From contig QGUX01000029.1 in the NCBI GenBank assembly GCA_003242275.1, forward strand, positions 1-18,611: DNA of 18,611 nt. Direction: 5' to 3'. Under the pieces are notes generated by a model. The model had not been told where the DNA came from. It searched no databases and worked only from the letters and a program-made list of their open reading frames with translations. The number at the start of each line of letters is the position of its first letter. Within the stretch, counting starts at the first letter, position 1. A program made the position numbers and the translations under genes. This DNA is from Pseudomonadota bacterium (GTDB taxonomy: Bacteria > Pseudomonadota > Gammaproteobacteria > Steroidobacterales > Steroidobacteraceae). Shown in pieces: positions 1 through 8,511 of this stretch.

Positions 1-1949
1 CAGCGCAGGTCCTTCAGGCCGCCGATGGCGTTCTCGCCATGGCAGCGCGAGCAGGTCTCGCCGAAGATGCGCCGGCCCTCGCGCACCTGCGCCTCGGAGG
101 CGCGCAGCGGCGGCGGCGCCGGGATCTCCGGCGGCGGCGGCATGGGCGGCAGCGTCACGCCCTTCGCGTCGAGCTTGAACACCAGCAGGCGCGCCGGGCC
201 GAAGCGCACCGGCGGGTTCTCGCGCGACAGGCCCGCCACGGGCGAGCCGCCCCAGCCCACGTTCACGGCGATGTACTGCTCGCCATTGGCCATGAAGGTC
301 ATCGGGCCGGCGATGGCCACGGTCTGCGTGTCCATCTCCCACAGCTTGCTGCCGTCGGTGGCCTTGTAGATGGCCAGCGTGCGGTCGATGGTGCCCTGGA
401 TGAGCAGGTTGCCGGCGGTGGTCAGCACACCGCCCGAGCCCGGGTACTTGTAGGGCACGCGGAAGGCCTCGCTCTGCGTCACCGGGTTCCACGCCAGGAG
501 GTACCCCTTCTCGCGGCTGTCGGCGATGCGCTGCAGTTCGCGGCGGCGTTCCGGATCCGCGGTGAAGGAATTGCCGGTATTGGAGCGGAATGGCACGAAC
601 CGGAACTCGTCATCCTTCACCCGCGCCTGCACCACCCACTGCTCCTGCGCCGGGAAGTACACCAGCCCGGTCAGCGGCGAGTAGGACATGGGATGCCAGC
701 TGTGCGCGGCCATCCAGGTGGGCGTCATCAGCTGCGGCGTCTCGGTGACGTAGGCGCCGGGGTTCACCTTCGGCCGGCCGGTCTCCATGTCGATTTCGGT
801 GGCCCACAGGTTGGGCACGTAGGTCCTGGCCGAGATCAGCTTGCCGCTGGTGCGGTCGAGCACGTAGAAGAAGCCGTTCTTCGGCGCCTGCATGATCACC
901 TTGCGCTTCACGCCGTCGATGTCGAGGTCCGCGAGGATCATCGGCTGCGTGCAGGTGAAGTCCCACTGCTCCTCCGGCACCATCTGGTAGTGCCACACAT
1001 ACTCGCCGGTGTCGGCGCGCACCGCGATGATGGAGCACAGGAACAGGTTGTCGCCGCCGCCCGGCGAGCGGAAGTGCTGGATGTGCGGCGAGCCGTTGCC
1101 GGTGCCGATGTAGACCAGGTTCAGCTCCGGGTCGAAGGCGAAGGAATCCCAGGCGGTGCCGCCGCCGCCGTACTTCCACCACTCCCCGTTCCAGGTCTTC
1201 GTGGCCATCTCCATCACGCTGTCGGAGGCCTCGCCGTCCGGGCCGTTGGCGGGATTGCCCGGCACGGTGTAGAAGCGCCACAGCTTGCTGCCGGTCTCCG
1301 CGTCGTAGGCGGTCACGTAGCCGCGCACGCCGTAGTCGGCGCCGCCGTTGCCGATCACCACGCGGCCGTCGTACACCCGCGGCGCGCCGGTGATGGAGTA
1401 AGGCTGGGAGGGATCGATGGTCTGCACCGACCAGAGCTCGCGGCCGTCGCGCGCGTCCACGGCGATCAGCCGGCCGTCGAGCGCGGCCACGTACACCTTG
1501 CCGTTCCAGATGGCGATGCCGCGCGAGGTCGGGCCACAGCAGGCCAGGCGCGCCCACTGCCGGTCCACCTTCGGGTCATAGGTCCAGAGCTTCCTGCCGG
1601 TGGTGGCCTCGTAGGCCGTGACCACGTTCCACACCGAGGCGTTGTACAGCACGCCGTCGACGAACAGCGGCGTGGCCTGCACGCCGCGATAGGTGTTCAG
1701 GTCGTCGTACCAGGCCAGGCCGAGGCGCGAGACATTGCCGTCGTTGATCTGAGTGAGCGGCGAGAAGCGCTGCTCGTCCCAGGTGCGGCTGTAGGACATC
1801 CACTGCCCGTCGGCACCGTCGGCCGCGGCCTGGCGCATGCGCGCGCCATCCACCGCCGCCACGGGCGGCGGCGCCGGCTGCTTCGAACAGGCCGCCAGCA
1901 ACACAGCAGCCGCGAGCACGGCGCCCGCGAAGCCCGCAATCCTTCTCAT
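1..1949 (-). CDS. PQQ-dependent quinohaemoprotein alcohol dehydrogenase, lipoprotein (3' end missing)
   Basis: Predicted to oxidise an alcohol in the periplasm with PQQ and pass electrons through a fused C-terminal haem c to a respiratory acceptor (type II quinohaemoprotein ADH architecture). 649 codons are visible and the end lies outside the window. ATG at 1949 is preceded by GGGGGAAGAGC. Residues 1-21 form a lipoprotein signal with lipobox L18-A19-A20-C21; Ser at +2 suggests the outer membrane. The body has beta-propeller repeats (TAYEATTGRKLW, TAYDAETGSKLW). It also has the adjacent Cys137-Cys138 pair that forms the vicinal disulfide in this family, catalytic Asp300 in PGGGDN, and the QWDFTCTQPM segment. 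The metal-ligand position of the GAExGVRG motif holds Asp205 (GADYGVRG). Residue 302 is Leu, so the extra Asp of lanthanide enzymes (XoxF type) is absent and Ca2+ is more likely. A proline-rich linker (about 600-615) leads to haem motif C633-S-R-C636-H637. The substrate cannot be told. No pqq genes lie nearby. Confidence 0.93.
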   Translation of the reverse strand, partial: MRRIAGFAGAVLAAAVLLAACSKQPAPPPVAAVDGARMRQAAADGADGQWMSYSRTWDEQRFSPLTQINDGNVSRLGLAWYDDLNTYRGVQATPLFVDGVLYNASVWNVVTAYEATTGRKLWTYDPKVDRQWARLACCGPTSRGIAIWNGKVYVAALDGRLIAVDARDGRELWSVQTIDPSQPYSITGAPRVYDGRVVIGNGGADYGVRGYVTAYDAETGSKLWRFYTVPGNPANGPDGEASDSVMEMATKTWNGEWWKYGGGGTAWDSFAFDPELNLVYIGTGNGSPHIQHFRSPGGGDNLFLCSIIAVRADTGEYVWHYQMVPEEQWDFTCTQPMILADLDIDGVKRKVIMQAPKNGFFYVLDRTSGKLISARTYVPNLWATEIDMETGRPKVNPGAYVTETPQLMTPTWMAAHSWHPMSYSPLTGLVYFPAQEQWVVQARVKDDEFRFVPFRSNTGNSFTADPERRRELQRIADSREKGYLLAWNPVTQSEAFRVPYKYPGSGGVLTTAGNLLIQGTIDRTLAIYKATDGSKLWEMDTQTVAIAGPMTFMANGEQYIAVNVGWGGSPVAGLSRENPPVRFGPARLLVFKLDAKGVTLPPMPPPPEIPAPPPLRASEAQVREGRRIFGETCSRCHGENAIGGLKDLR

Positions 1950-2081
1950 GCTCTTCCCCCGCATCCAGGTCCCGGTCGTGGCGTGCGATGTTACTGGCGC
2001 GGACCGCGCCCGGCCACCCGCACCGCGGTGGCGACGGCCTGCGCGCCTCGTGGAACGCGGCCAGTGCCTGGCCGGGGGGCC

Positions 2082-2101
2082 GCCGCCCCCGGGGAGGCGG
2101 C
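2082..2101 (-). terminator. Possible hairpin directly after the queuosine-transporter stop
   Basis: GCCGCC (2082-2087) and GGCGGC (2096-2101) form a GC-rich stem immediately after the stop codon at 2102-2104. It precedes the 152-base gap before the PQQ dehydrogenase gene. It lacks a T-run, so it may only pause or protect the transcript. The rest of that gap shows no recognisable site except the GGGGGAA ribosome binding site at 1954-1960. Confidence 0.35.
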
Positions 2102-2893
2102 TCAGCCGGCCGCCAGGCGCCTGAGCCGCGCCACTTCCTTCACGCCGAGGTAGCGGCGCACGACCCCGTGCACCAGGTACAGCACCGGGATCATCGCCAG
2201 CGCCGCCAGCATCTTGTACGTGTAGTTCACCAGCGCCACGGCGGTGAACTGCGTCATCGGCCACTTCTGCGGCCCCAGCACGAAGGCGATGTAGAGCACG
2301 ATGAAGCTGTCGAACAGCTGCGAGACCGCGGTGGACCCGGTGGCGCGCAGCCACATCAGGCGCGGCCCGGTCATCCTGCGGATGCGGTGGAACACGGTCA
2401 CGTCGATGAGCTGGCCGGCCAGGAAGGCCGTGATCGAGCCGACGATGGTCCACATCCCCTGGCCGAAGATCAGCGCATAGGCGCGCTGGATGTCGGGCAC
2501 GCCCTGCGCGGCATTGGCCTCGACCCAAAACGGCGCCGGCGCGAGCTGGATGGCGACCCATGCCGCGAAGAAGGCCCAGGCGATGAAGGCCACCGCCAGC
2601 CAGGAGACCAGCCGCACACCGCGGCGGCCGAAGTACTCGTTGATCAGGTCGGTGAGCACGAACACCATCGGCCAGTACACCACGCCGGTGGTGAAGTTCA
2701 GCGTGCCGGTGACGCCGAACAGGTTCCACTGGAACTCCTCCGCGCCGAACGTGCGCTCCAGTGAGAAGATCTTCACGCCGACGAACTCGGCGAGCAGTGC
2801 GTCGGTGATCAGGAAGCCGGCCAGCGCGAGGAACAGCCGCGTGGCGCGCGAGGCGGCCAGGTGCTCCGGTGCGACTCCCTGCACCGCCCGCAC
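2102..2893 (-). CDS. yhhQ: Queuosine precursor transporter, YhhQ/VUT family (DUF165)
   Basis: A 263-aa inner-membrane protein of the YhhQ family (COG1738), which imports the 7-deazaguanine precursors preQ0/preQ1 used to make queuosine in tRNA. About six hydrophobic segments are visible, for example AGFLITDALLAEFVGVKIF, VVYWPMVFVLTDLINEYFG, FIVLYIAFVLGP and MLAALAMIPVLYLVHGVV. Family hallmarks are TDLINEYFGRR, the FGQGMWTIVGSITAFLAGQLIDVTVF region and LRATGSTAVSQLFDSFIV. It is longer than E. coli YhhQ (about 220 aa) because of an N-terminal extension. The start is GTG at 2893, two bases after the sppA stop, with GGAG five bases upstream inside the sppA coding end. This fixes the start and implies coupling to sppA. 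It is probably the last gene of the ribosomal operon. Pairing with trmD in one transcript puts two anticodon-loop modification functions together. The family call is firm; the exact substrate is inferred. Confidence 0.9.
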   Translation of the reverse strand: MRAVQGVAPEHLAASRATRLFLALAGFLITDALLAEFVGVKIFSLERTFGAEEFQWNLFGVTGTLNFTTGVVYWPMVFVLTDLINEYFGRRGVRLVSWLAVAFIAWAFFAAWVAIQLAPAPFWVEANAAQGVPDIQRAYALIFGQGMWTIVGSITAFLAGQLIDVTVFHRIRRMTGPRLMWLRATGSTAVSQLFDSFIVLYIAFVLGPQKWPMTQFTAVALVNYTYKMLAALAMIPVLYLVHGVVRRYLGVKEVARLRRLAAG

Positions 2894-2902
2894 GGTTACT
2901 CC
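2891..2902 (-). promoter_or_regulatory. Ribosome binding site and GTG start of yhhQ inside the end of sppA
   Basis: On the minus strand GGAG (2902-2899) is followed by TAACC and then GTG (2893-2891). The TAA is the sppA stop codon, so the ribosome that finishes sppA sits on the yhhQ start. This decides the GTG start and indicates coupled translation. Confidence 0.65.
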
Positions 2903-4743
2903 GCGGTGCAGAGGCAGTGCATCTGCGGCCGGCCGTCGGCGAGCAGCGCCTGCATCCGCTCGAACTTCTGCTGCAGCAGCGCCAGCAGGCCCGTGGGCCT
3001 GGAGCCGGTCTCCGCCACGGCCGGACCGAGCACGCTGCCGGCGATGCGCGCGCCGGCGATGCGCAGCTGCAGCACCAGCTGCTCGGCCCAGGACAGCTTC
3101 GGCTCGAGGCGCCGCACGCCGTAGCCCTCGGCCAGCCCGGCCAGCTCAGCGGCCGCATCCAGGGCGTCCTGGTAGCTGCCCAGCTTGTCGACGAGGCCGC
3201 GCTCCAGCGCGTCGCTGCCCACCCATACGCGGCCCTGCGCCACCGCGTGCACCTCCTCGCGCGGCTTGCCGCGGCCCTCGGAGACGCGGCCGAGGAAGGT
3301 GTCGTAGATGCGCTGCACGGACAGCTGCGCGTAGTCCCGCAGCTTCGGATCCATCGGCCGGTCGATGCGCATCACGCCCGACAGCTCGGTGGTGCCCACG
3401 CCGTCGACGTTGATGCCGATCTTGCCCAGCGTGCGGTCGACGGTGGGAATGGCGGCATACACGCCGATGGATCCGGTGATGGTGCTGGCGCTGGCCACGA
3501 TGCGGTTCGCCGGCGCGGCGATGTAGTACCCACCCGAGGCGGCGAGGTCGCCCATCGAAGCCACCACCGGCTTGCCGGCGGCCTTCAGCGCCTCGATCTC
3601 GCGGTGGATGACCTCGGAAGCCAGCGCGCTGCCGCCCGGGCTGTCGATGCGCAGCACCACCGCCGCGATGTTCTCGTCCTCGCGCGCCTCGCGCAGCAGC
3701 CGCGCCGTGCTCTGGCCGCCGATGGTGCCGGGCGGCTGCTCGCCGTCGAGGATGGTGCCGCTGGCCACCACCACGCCGATGCTGCCCTTGCCGGGCGCGG
3801 CAATGCGCTGCGCGGCATGGCGCAGCGCCACGTAGTCCTTGTAGTCGATGCGCGAGAACTCGTGCCCGCGCGGGCCGCGCCCGGCCAGCTCGGCGATGCG
3901 GTCCACCACTTCGATGCGCGTCTTCAGGCCCGTCACCAGGCCGGCCTCGAGCGCCACCTGCGCCGCATCACCCTGCTGCCGGCGCAGTGCATCGATGAAA
4001 CCATTGGCGTACTGCTCGAGGGCCTCGGGCGTGAGGCCGCGCGCCGCGGCGACCTTCTCCTTCCACGCCTCCCACAATGCCTTCAGGTACGCGAGGCTCG
4101 CCTCCCGGTCCTCGGGCGACATGTCGCGGCGGACCAGGTCCTCGGCGGCGGACTTGTAGTCGCCGGTGCGGAACAGGTGGATGTCGACGGCCAGCTTGTC
4201 GAGCAGGCCCTTGTAGTACATGCGGTACTGCGCGTAGCCCTCGATCAGCACCTCGCCCATGGGATCGAGGTACACCTCGTCGGCATGCGCAGCCAGGAAG
4301 TACTGCGAGCGGGACATCGCGGTACCCCAGGCGATGATCTTCTTGCCGCTGGCGCGGAAGTCCATCATCGCCGCGGCCACTTCCTCGAGCGTGGGCAGCC
4401 CGGCGCCGCTGAGGCGGTCGAGGTCCAGCGCCACCGCGGCCACGCGCCGGTCCTCGGCGGCGGCGCGCAGCGCGTCAGTGAGGTCCCACAGCAGCGTCTC
4501 GCCGGAACCGGCGCCACGGGCCTCGTTGAAGGCGATGGTGAGCGGATCGCCGGAGCGCTGTTCGACGATCTCGCCGGAGGGCTGGATGAACAGGGCGCCG
4601 CGGTCGGGGATCTCCGGCAGGCCGCCGCGCAGGGCGCCGAAGATGAAGCCGAAGACCAGCAGCAGCAGCAACAGGTGCAGCACCCGGCGCAGCACGTCCA
4701 GGCCGCGCCAGATACCCCTGAAGAAGCTGCCCGCCGATGCCAT
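2896..4743 (-). CDS. sppA: Signal peptide peptidase SppA, 67K type
   Basis: Membrane-bound serine protease that degrades cleaved signal peptides. The 615 aa match the long duplicated (67K) form of gammaproteobacteria. An N-terminal signal anchor lies around residues 20-38 (LHLLLLLLVFGFIFGAL), with the catalytic domain in the periplasm. The Ser/Lys dyad is visible: Lys197 in FRTGDYKSAAEDLVRRDMSP and Ser403 in ASMGDLAASGGYYIAAPA. The N-terminal repeat carries the degenerate SppA fold and the C-terminal repeat the active Ser, as in the E. coli enzyme. ATG at 4743 begins 23 bases after the rplS stop with no strong ribosome binding site, so read-through from rplS is likely. The stop is two bases before the yhhQ GTG. 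The gene is not usually part of the core rpsP-rplS operon, so this is a lineage-specific extension. Confidence 0.95.
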   Translation of the reverse strand: MASAGSFFRGIWRGLDVLRRVLHLLLLLLVFGFIFGALRGGLPEIPDRGALFIQPSGEIVEQRSGDPLTIAFNEARGAGSGETLLWDLTDALRAAAEDRRVAAVALDLDRLSGAGLPTLEEVAAAMMDFRASGKKIIAWGTAMSRSQYFLAAHADEVYLDPMGEVLIEGYAQYRMYYKGLLDKLAVDIHLFRTGDYKSAAEDLVRRDMSPEDREASLAYLKALWEAWKEKVAAARGLTPEALEQYANGFIDALRRQQGDAAQVALEAGLVTGLKTRIEVVDRIAELAGRGPRGHEFSRIDYKDYVALRHAAQRIAAPGKGSIGVVVASGTILDGEQPPGTIGGQSTARLLREAREDENIAAVVLRIDSPGGSALASEVIHREIEALKAAGKPVVASMGDLAASGGYYIAAPANRIVASASTITGSIGVYAAIPTVDRTLGKIGINVDGVGTTELSGVMRIDRPMDPKLRDYAQLSVQRIYDTFLGRVSEGRGKPREEVHAVAQGRVWVGSDALERGLVDKLGSYQDALDAAAELAGLAEGYGVRRLEPKLSWAEQLVLQLRIAGARIAGSVLGPAVAETGSRPTGLLALLQQKFERMQALLADGRPQMHCLCTAE

Positions 4744-4766
4744 GCCGGCCGCCGGTCAGAGCGGCT

Positions 4767-5111
4767 TCAGACCTTCTCTTCGATGCGTGCGGCCTTGCCC
4801 GACAGCTCGCGCAGGTAGTAGAGCTTGGCGCGGCGCACGTTGCCGCGGCGCTTCACCGTGATGCTGTCGATGGTGGGGCTGTGCAGCTGGAACACGCGCT
4901 CCACGCCCTCGCCGTGGCTGATCTTGCGCACGGTGACCGAGGAGTTGAAGCCGCGGTTGCTGCGCGCGATCACCACGCCCTCGTAGGCCTGCAGGCGCTC
5001 GCGGTCGCCCTCCTTGACCTTCACGTTCACCACGATGGTGTCGCCGGGCTTGAAGTCCGGCACCTTGCGCGTGGCACGCTCGGCCTCGATCTGCTGGATG
5101 ATGTGGTTCAT
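4767..5111 (-). CDS. rplS: 50S ribosomal protein L19
   Basis: A component of the large ribosomal subunit near the 30S interface. 114 aa, the usual bacterial length. Recognisable segments are [86 protein letters not shown] and KLYYLREL. The frame stays open upstream of the ATG at 5111, but that extension does not resemble L19 and overlaps trmD. The ATG is inside an ATGA overlap with the trmD stop (5108-5111), the classic end of the S16-RimM-TrmD-L19 operon. Translation is probably coupled to trmD. Confidence 0.98.
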   Translation of the reverse strand: MNHIIQQIEAERATRKVPDFKPGDTIVVNVKVKEGDRERLQAYEGVVIARSNRGFNSSVTVRKISHGEGVERVFQLHSPTIDSITVKRRGNVRRAKLYYLRELSGKAARIEEKV

Positions 5112-5857
5112 TTCTCGTCCCGCCTTTCCTGCAAGTACTCGTTCAAAAGCTCGATCTCTTCGTCGGTGCACGGCCGGCGCGTCAGGAACAGGTCCGGGCG
5201 TCTCTCCCACGTCCGTCCCAGCGCCTGCTTCAACCGCCAGCGCCTGATGCGCTCGTGGTCGCCGCTGGCCAGCACCTCGGGCACCCTGAGTCCCGCGAAC
5301 TGCTCCGGCCGGGTGTAGTGCGGCCAGTCCAGCAGACCGTCCGCGAACGACTCCTCGGCACTGGAGCGCGCGTCATTCAGTGCGCCCTCCATCAACCTCG
5401 CCAGCGCGTCGATCACGACCAGCGCCGGCAACTCGCCGCCGGAGAGCACGTAGTCGCCCACCGACAGCTCCTCGTCGATCGACGTGGCGATCACCCGCTC
5501 GTCGATCCCCTCGTACCTTCCCGCGACCAGCACCAGGCCGGGCGCGTCCTTCATGCGCATCGCCTGCGCCTGGTCGAAGCGCCTGCCCTGCGCCGACAGG
5601 TAGATCCTGCGGCTGCCCGGCGCCACCCTGGACGCCGCCGCGGCAATCGCCGCGGTGAGCGGCTCGGGCTTCATCACCATGCCCGGTCCGCCGCCGTAGG
5701 GCCGGTCGTCCACGGTACGGTGCACGTCGCTGGTGTGCGTGCGCGGATCCTCCGTGCCCACCTCCAGCAGCCCGCGGCGGATGGCCCGCCCGGTCACGCC
5801 GTACTGCAGCGCCTGGTGGATCATCTCCGGGAACAGCGTGACGACCTCGATCCTCAC
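5108..5857 (-). CDS. trmD: tRNA (guanine37-N1)-methyltransferase TrmD
   Basis: Methylates G37 next to the anticodon with S-adenosylmethionine, preventing +1 frameshifting; essential in most bacteria. 249 aa, normal length. Seen in the sequence: the N-terminal [12 protein letters not shown]; the [14 protein letters not shown] substrate loop; [10 protein letters not shown]; the trefoil-knot SAM site around [19 protein letters not shown] (134-150); Arg154; and [13 protein letters not shown]. The alignment to E. coli is gap-free between Arg154 and Phe171. Position 169, Asp in the E. coli enzyme (EDSF) and implicated as catalytic base, is Glu here (EESF). The start is GTG at 5857 within a GTGA overlap with the rimM stop, preceded by GAGGAG at five bases. 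It overlaps rplS by four bases at its end. I expect it to be functional. Confidence 0.97.
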   Translation of the reverse strand: MRIEVVTLFPEMIHQALQYGVTGRAIRRGLLEVGTEDPRTHTSDVHRTVDDRPYGGGPGMVMKPEPLTAAIAAAASRVAPGSRRIYLSAQGRRFDQAQAMRMKDAPGLVLVAGRYEGIDERVIATSIDEELSVGDYVLSGGELPALVVIDALARLMEGALNDARSSAEESFADGLLDWPHYTRPEQFAGLRVPEVLASGDHERIRRWRLKQALGRTWERRPDLFLTRRPCTDEEIELLNEYLQERRDEK

Positions 5858-6372
5858 GCCAGCTCCTCGGGCCAGTCCACCTCGACCAGCCGCTGCCCGC
5901 CGTCGACCCGCAGCACATGCTGCTTGGTCACCGGCAACCAGTGCTCGGCCCTGCCCTTCACCACCATCACGGCGCCGGCCGGCAGGTCCATGAAGTACTC
6001 GACCCTGCCCAGCTCGACGCCCTCGACGTTGCGGACCGTGAAGCCCACCACGTCGTCGCGGTAATACTGTCCTTCGGCCAGGGGCGGCAGCCGCTCACGC
6101 GGGATGCGCACCCACCAGCCCTTCAGCGCCTCGGCCGCCGTGCGGTCCGCGACGCCTTCGAGGCGCACCCGGAACCCGTTACGGTAGGGCACGCCCTCGA
6201 GCAACCTGGCCGTTCGGATCCGCCCGTCCGGGGCGGTCAGGTGCCACTCGTCGTAATCGAGCAGCGTCCCGGGAGGGTCTGTGAACGACCGGACCAGCAC
6301 CCACCCGCCGATGCCATGGGGCGCACCCACCTGGCCCAGCGTCAACGCCGGCCCGGTGTCGGCACCCGGCAT
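5854..6372 (-). CDS. rimM: 16S rRNA-processing / ribosome maturation factor RimM
   Basis: Assembly factor that helps mature the head of the 30S subunit and binds S19. 172 aa, typical. The N-terminal RimM domain shows LTLGQVGAPHGIGGWVLVRS and SFTDPPGTLLDYDEWHL. The C-terminal PRC-barrel domain shows YYRDDVVGFTV, GRVEYFMDLPAGAVMVV and HWLPVTKQHVLRVD. ATG at 6372 follows the rpsP stop by 11 bases; the stop overlaps the trmD GTG (GTGA, 5854-5857). It stands second in the canonical order rpsP-rimM-trmD-rplS, which independently supports the call. Confidence 0.96.
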   Translation of the reverse strand: MPGADTGPALTLGQVGAPHGIGGWVLVRSFTDPPGTLLDYDEWHLTAPDGRIRTARLLEGVPYRNGFRVRLEGVADRTAAEALKGWWVRIPRERLPPLAEGQYYRDDVVGFTVRNVEGVELGRVEYFMDLPAGAVMVVKGRAEHWLPVTKQHVLRVDGGQRLVEVDWPEELA

Positions 6373-6383
6373 GGCGCGAAAGG

Positions 6384-6656
6384 TCAGGCCGCCGCTGCCG
6401 GCGCCTCGGCCGCCTGCTTGCGGTACTCGCGCACCAGGTGCCTGACGCGCTCGGAGGTCTGCGCCCCCAGCGACACCCAGTAGTCGATCCGCTCCAGGTT
6501 CAGCCGCAGCTTGGGCTCGGCCTTGCGGGCGCGGGGATTGAAGAAGCCCACCTGCTCCAGGCTCTTGCCGCCCTGGCGCTTGCGGTGGTCGGTCACCACC
6601 ACGTGGTAATAGGGATTGTTGCGCGAACCGCGCCGGGTCAGACGGATGGTCACCAT
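6384..6656 (-). CDS. rpsP: 30S ribosomal protein S16
   Basis: Small-subunit assembly protein. 90 aa, slightly longer than the usual 80-85 because of an Ala-rich tail (QAAEAPAAAA). The start MVTIRLTRRGSRNNPYYHVV is diagnostic, as are GFFNPRA and RIDYWVSLGAQTS. The frame stays open upstream to 6722, but ATG 6656 gives the exact family N-terminus and has AGGA eight bases upstream. It is the first gene of the operon and is preceded by a good promoter at 6707-6735, giving a leader of about 44 bases. Confidence 0.98.
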   Translation of the reverse strand: MVTIRLTRRGSRNNPYYHVVVTDHRKRQGGKSLEQVGFFNPRARKAEPKLRLNLERIDYWVSLGAQTSERVRHLVREYRKQAAEAPAAAA

Positions 6657-6706
6657 GATTCGGGTCCTGGCCTCGTAACTGTTAGGGCTACCGAAAAGAG
6701 CGCGGG

Positions 6707-6735
6707 ATTCTACGGGGATCAAGGGCTTGGGGCAA
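6707..6735 (-). promoter_or_regulatory. Sigma70-type promoter of the rpsP operon
   Basis: On the minus strand TTGCCC (6735-6730) and TAGAAT (6712-6707) are separated by exactly 17 bases. They match the -35 and -10 consensus at 4/6 and 5/6. The expected transcription start is near 6700, about 44 bases before the rpsP ATG. The position between the second hybrid kinase and a highly expressed ribosomal operon is where a promoter is needed. Confidence 0.7.
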
Positions 6736-6742
6736 ATTGCCC
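6730..6742. repeat. 13-bp palindrome over the rpsP -35 box
   Basis: GGGCAA-A-TTGCCC is a perfect inverted repeat with 6-bp arms and one central base, and its left arm is the -35 hexamer itself. It is immediately followed on the plus strand by the GC palindrome CCGCCGCGGCGG (6741-6752). It could be an operator, or part of the terminator of the upstream kinase gene, whose stop is at 6758-6760. No T-run follows, so neither role is proven. Confidence 0.4.
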
Positions 6743-6757
6743 GCCGCGGCGGCGGCC

Positions 6758-8511
6758 TCAGCCCGCGCGCGCCGCCGCCAGCCCCCTGCGGACCTCCCGG
6801 GCCTTGCGGCTGGCGCGGCGCAGCAGCCCCTCCAGCTGCTCCGGGTCCAGGGGCTTGGTGTAGTGCTCGTCGAAGCCCGCTTCCCGGGCCTGCGCCCGGT
6901 CCCTGGCCTGGCCCCAGCCGGTCACGGCCACCAGGAAGGCCTCCCGGCCCCAGTCGGTGGCGCGGATGCGCCGGGCGACCTCGTAGCCGTCCAGGTGCGG
7001 CATGCCGATGTCCAGCAGCAGCACCTGCGGGCGCATCAGCGCCGCGGTCTGCACCGCGGAGAGGCCGTCGTAGGCCACGGCCACGTCGTGGCCCATGCCC
7101 TCCACCAGGATGGCCCAGCTCAAGGCATTGTCGCGGTTGTCGTCGGCCACCAGCACCCGCATGGGCCCGGCGCAGGCATCGTCCCCGTCATCGCCGGGCT
7201 GCGCCGCCAGCGCCAGGTCGTCCTGGATGCGCGGCAGCGTCAGCACGAATTCGCTGCCCTGCCCCACCCCGCCGCTCAGCGCCTTCACGCGCCCGCCATG
7301 CAGCTCCACCAGGCCCCTGACCAGCGCCAGGCCGATGCCGAGCCCGCCCTGCGCCTTGCTCACCTGGTAGAACATGTCGAACACCTGCTCGAGCCGGGAC
7401 GGCTCGATGCCGGCGCCCTGGTCGCGCACCGCCACCGACACCTCCTGCTCCCCGACGATGAGCTGCATCTCGATGCGGCCGCCCTCCGGCGAGTACTTCA
7501 CCGAGTTGGACAGCAGGTTGGCCAGCACCTGGATCATGCGCACGGCGTCGGCCAGCACCGGCGCGGGTGCATCCGGCAGCAGCGTGTTGAGCACCTGCTG
7601 CTTGGCCTCCAGCTGCGGGCGCACCATCTCGGCCGCCGAACGCACCACGTCGGCGAGGTCGACCCGGTCGCGCTGCAGCTGCATCACGCCGTGGGAGATG
7701 CGAGAGACGTCGAGCAGGTCGTCCAGCAGCCGCGCCATGTGCGTGACCTGCCGCTGGATGGAACTGCTGGCCATGGCCGCGAACTCCGGCTTCTGCGGCT
7801 GCATGCCGAGCAGGCGCGCCGAGGCCGACAGCGCGGCCAGCGGATTCCTCAGCTCGTGCGCGAGGATGGCCAGGAACTCGTCCTTGCGCCGGTCGGCCTC
7901 CTTCAGCGCGCGCTCGGCGCGGTTCCGCTCGGCCACCTGCGCCTGCAGCGCCTGGTTCGACCGCGCGAGGTCGCGGTTGCTGGCCTGCAGGTCGCGGTTC
8001 AGCACCTCCAGTTCCCGCGCCTTCTCCAGCTCCAGGTTGGCGTTGGCCTCGGCCAGGGCGCGGTTGGCCTCCGCCAGGCTCCGGTTGGCTGCTTCCAGGT
8101 CGCGCCGCTTGCAGTGCAGTTCGATCAGCACCGAGACCTTGCCGCGCAGGATTTCCGGCACGACGGGAATGGAGACGTAGTCGACCGCGCCGAGCTTGTA
8201 GCCCTTCAGGCGGTCGAACTCGGTGTCGTGCACGCCGGTGACGAAGATGATGGGCGTGCTCTCGAAGCGCGGATGCTCATGGATCATCGCCGCGGTCTCG
8301 AAGCCGTCCATGCCCGGCATGCTCACGTCGAGCAGGATCAGCGCGAAATCCGTGTGCATCAGGCAGGACAGCGCCTCGGCCCCGGAGTGCACGCACACCA
8401 GGTTCTGTCCCAGCTCCTCGAGGATGGAGCGGTAGGACAGCAGGCGCGCCGGCTGGTCGTCGACCAGCAGGATGTTCACCCTTCCGTCCGCTTCCCCCGT
8501 GCGCCCCTGCA

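Noticed and set aside
39..2153. Plus-strand open frame of 704 codons opposite the PQQ dehydrogenase
   Set aside because: The minus strand encodes a continuous 649-codon dehydrogenase with signal peptide, Cys-Cys pair and haem site. The plus-strand product is low-complexity.
2869..4818. Plus-strand open frame of 649 codons opposite sppA
   Set aside because: SppA on the minus strand has the full catalytic dyad and family length; the plus frame is a shadow.
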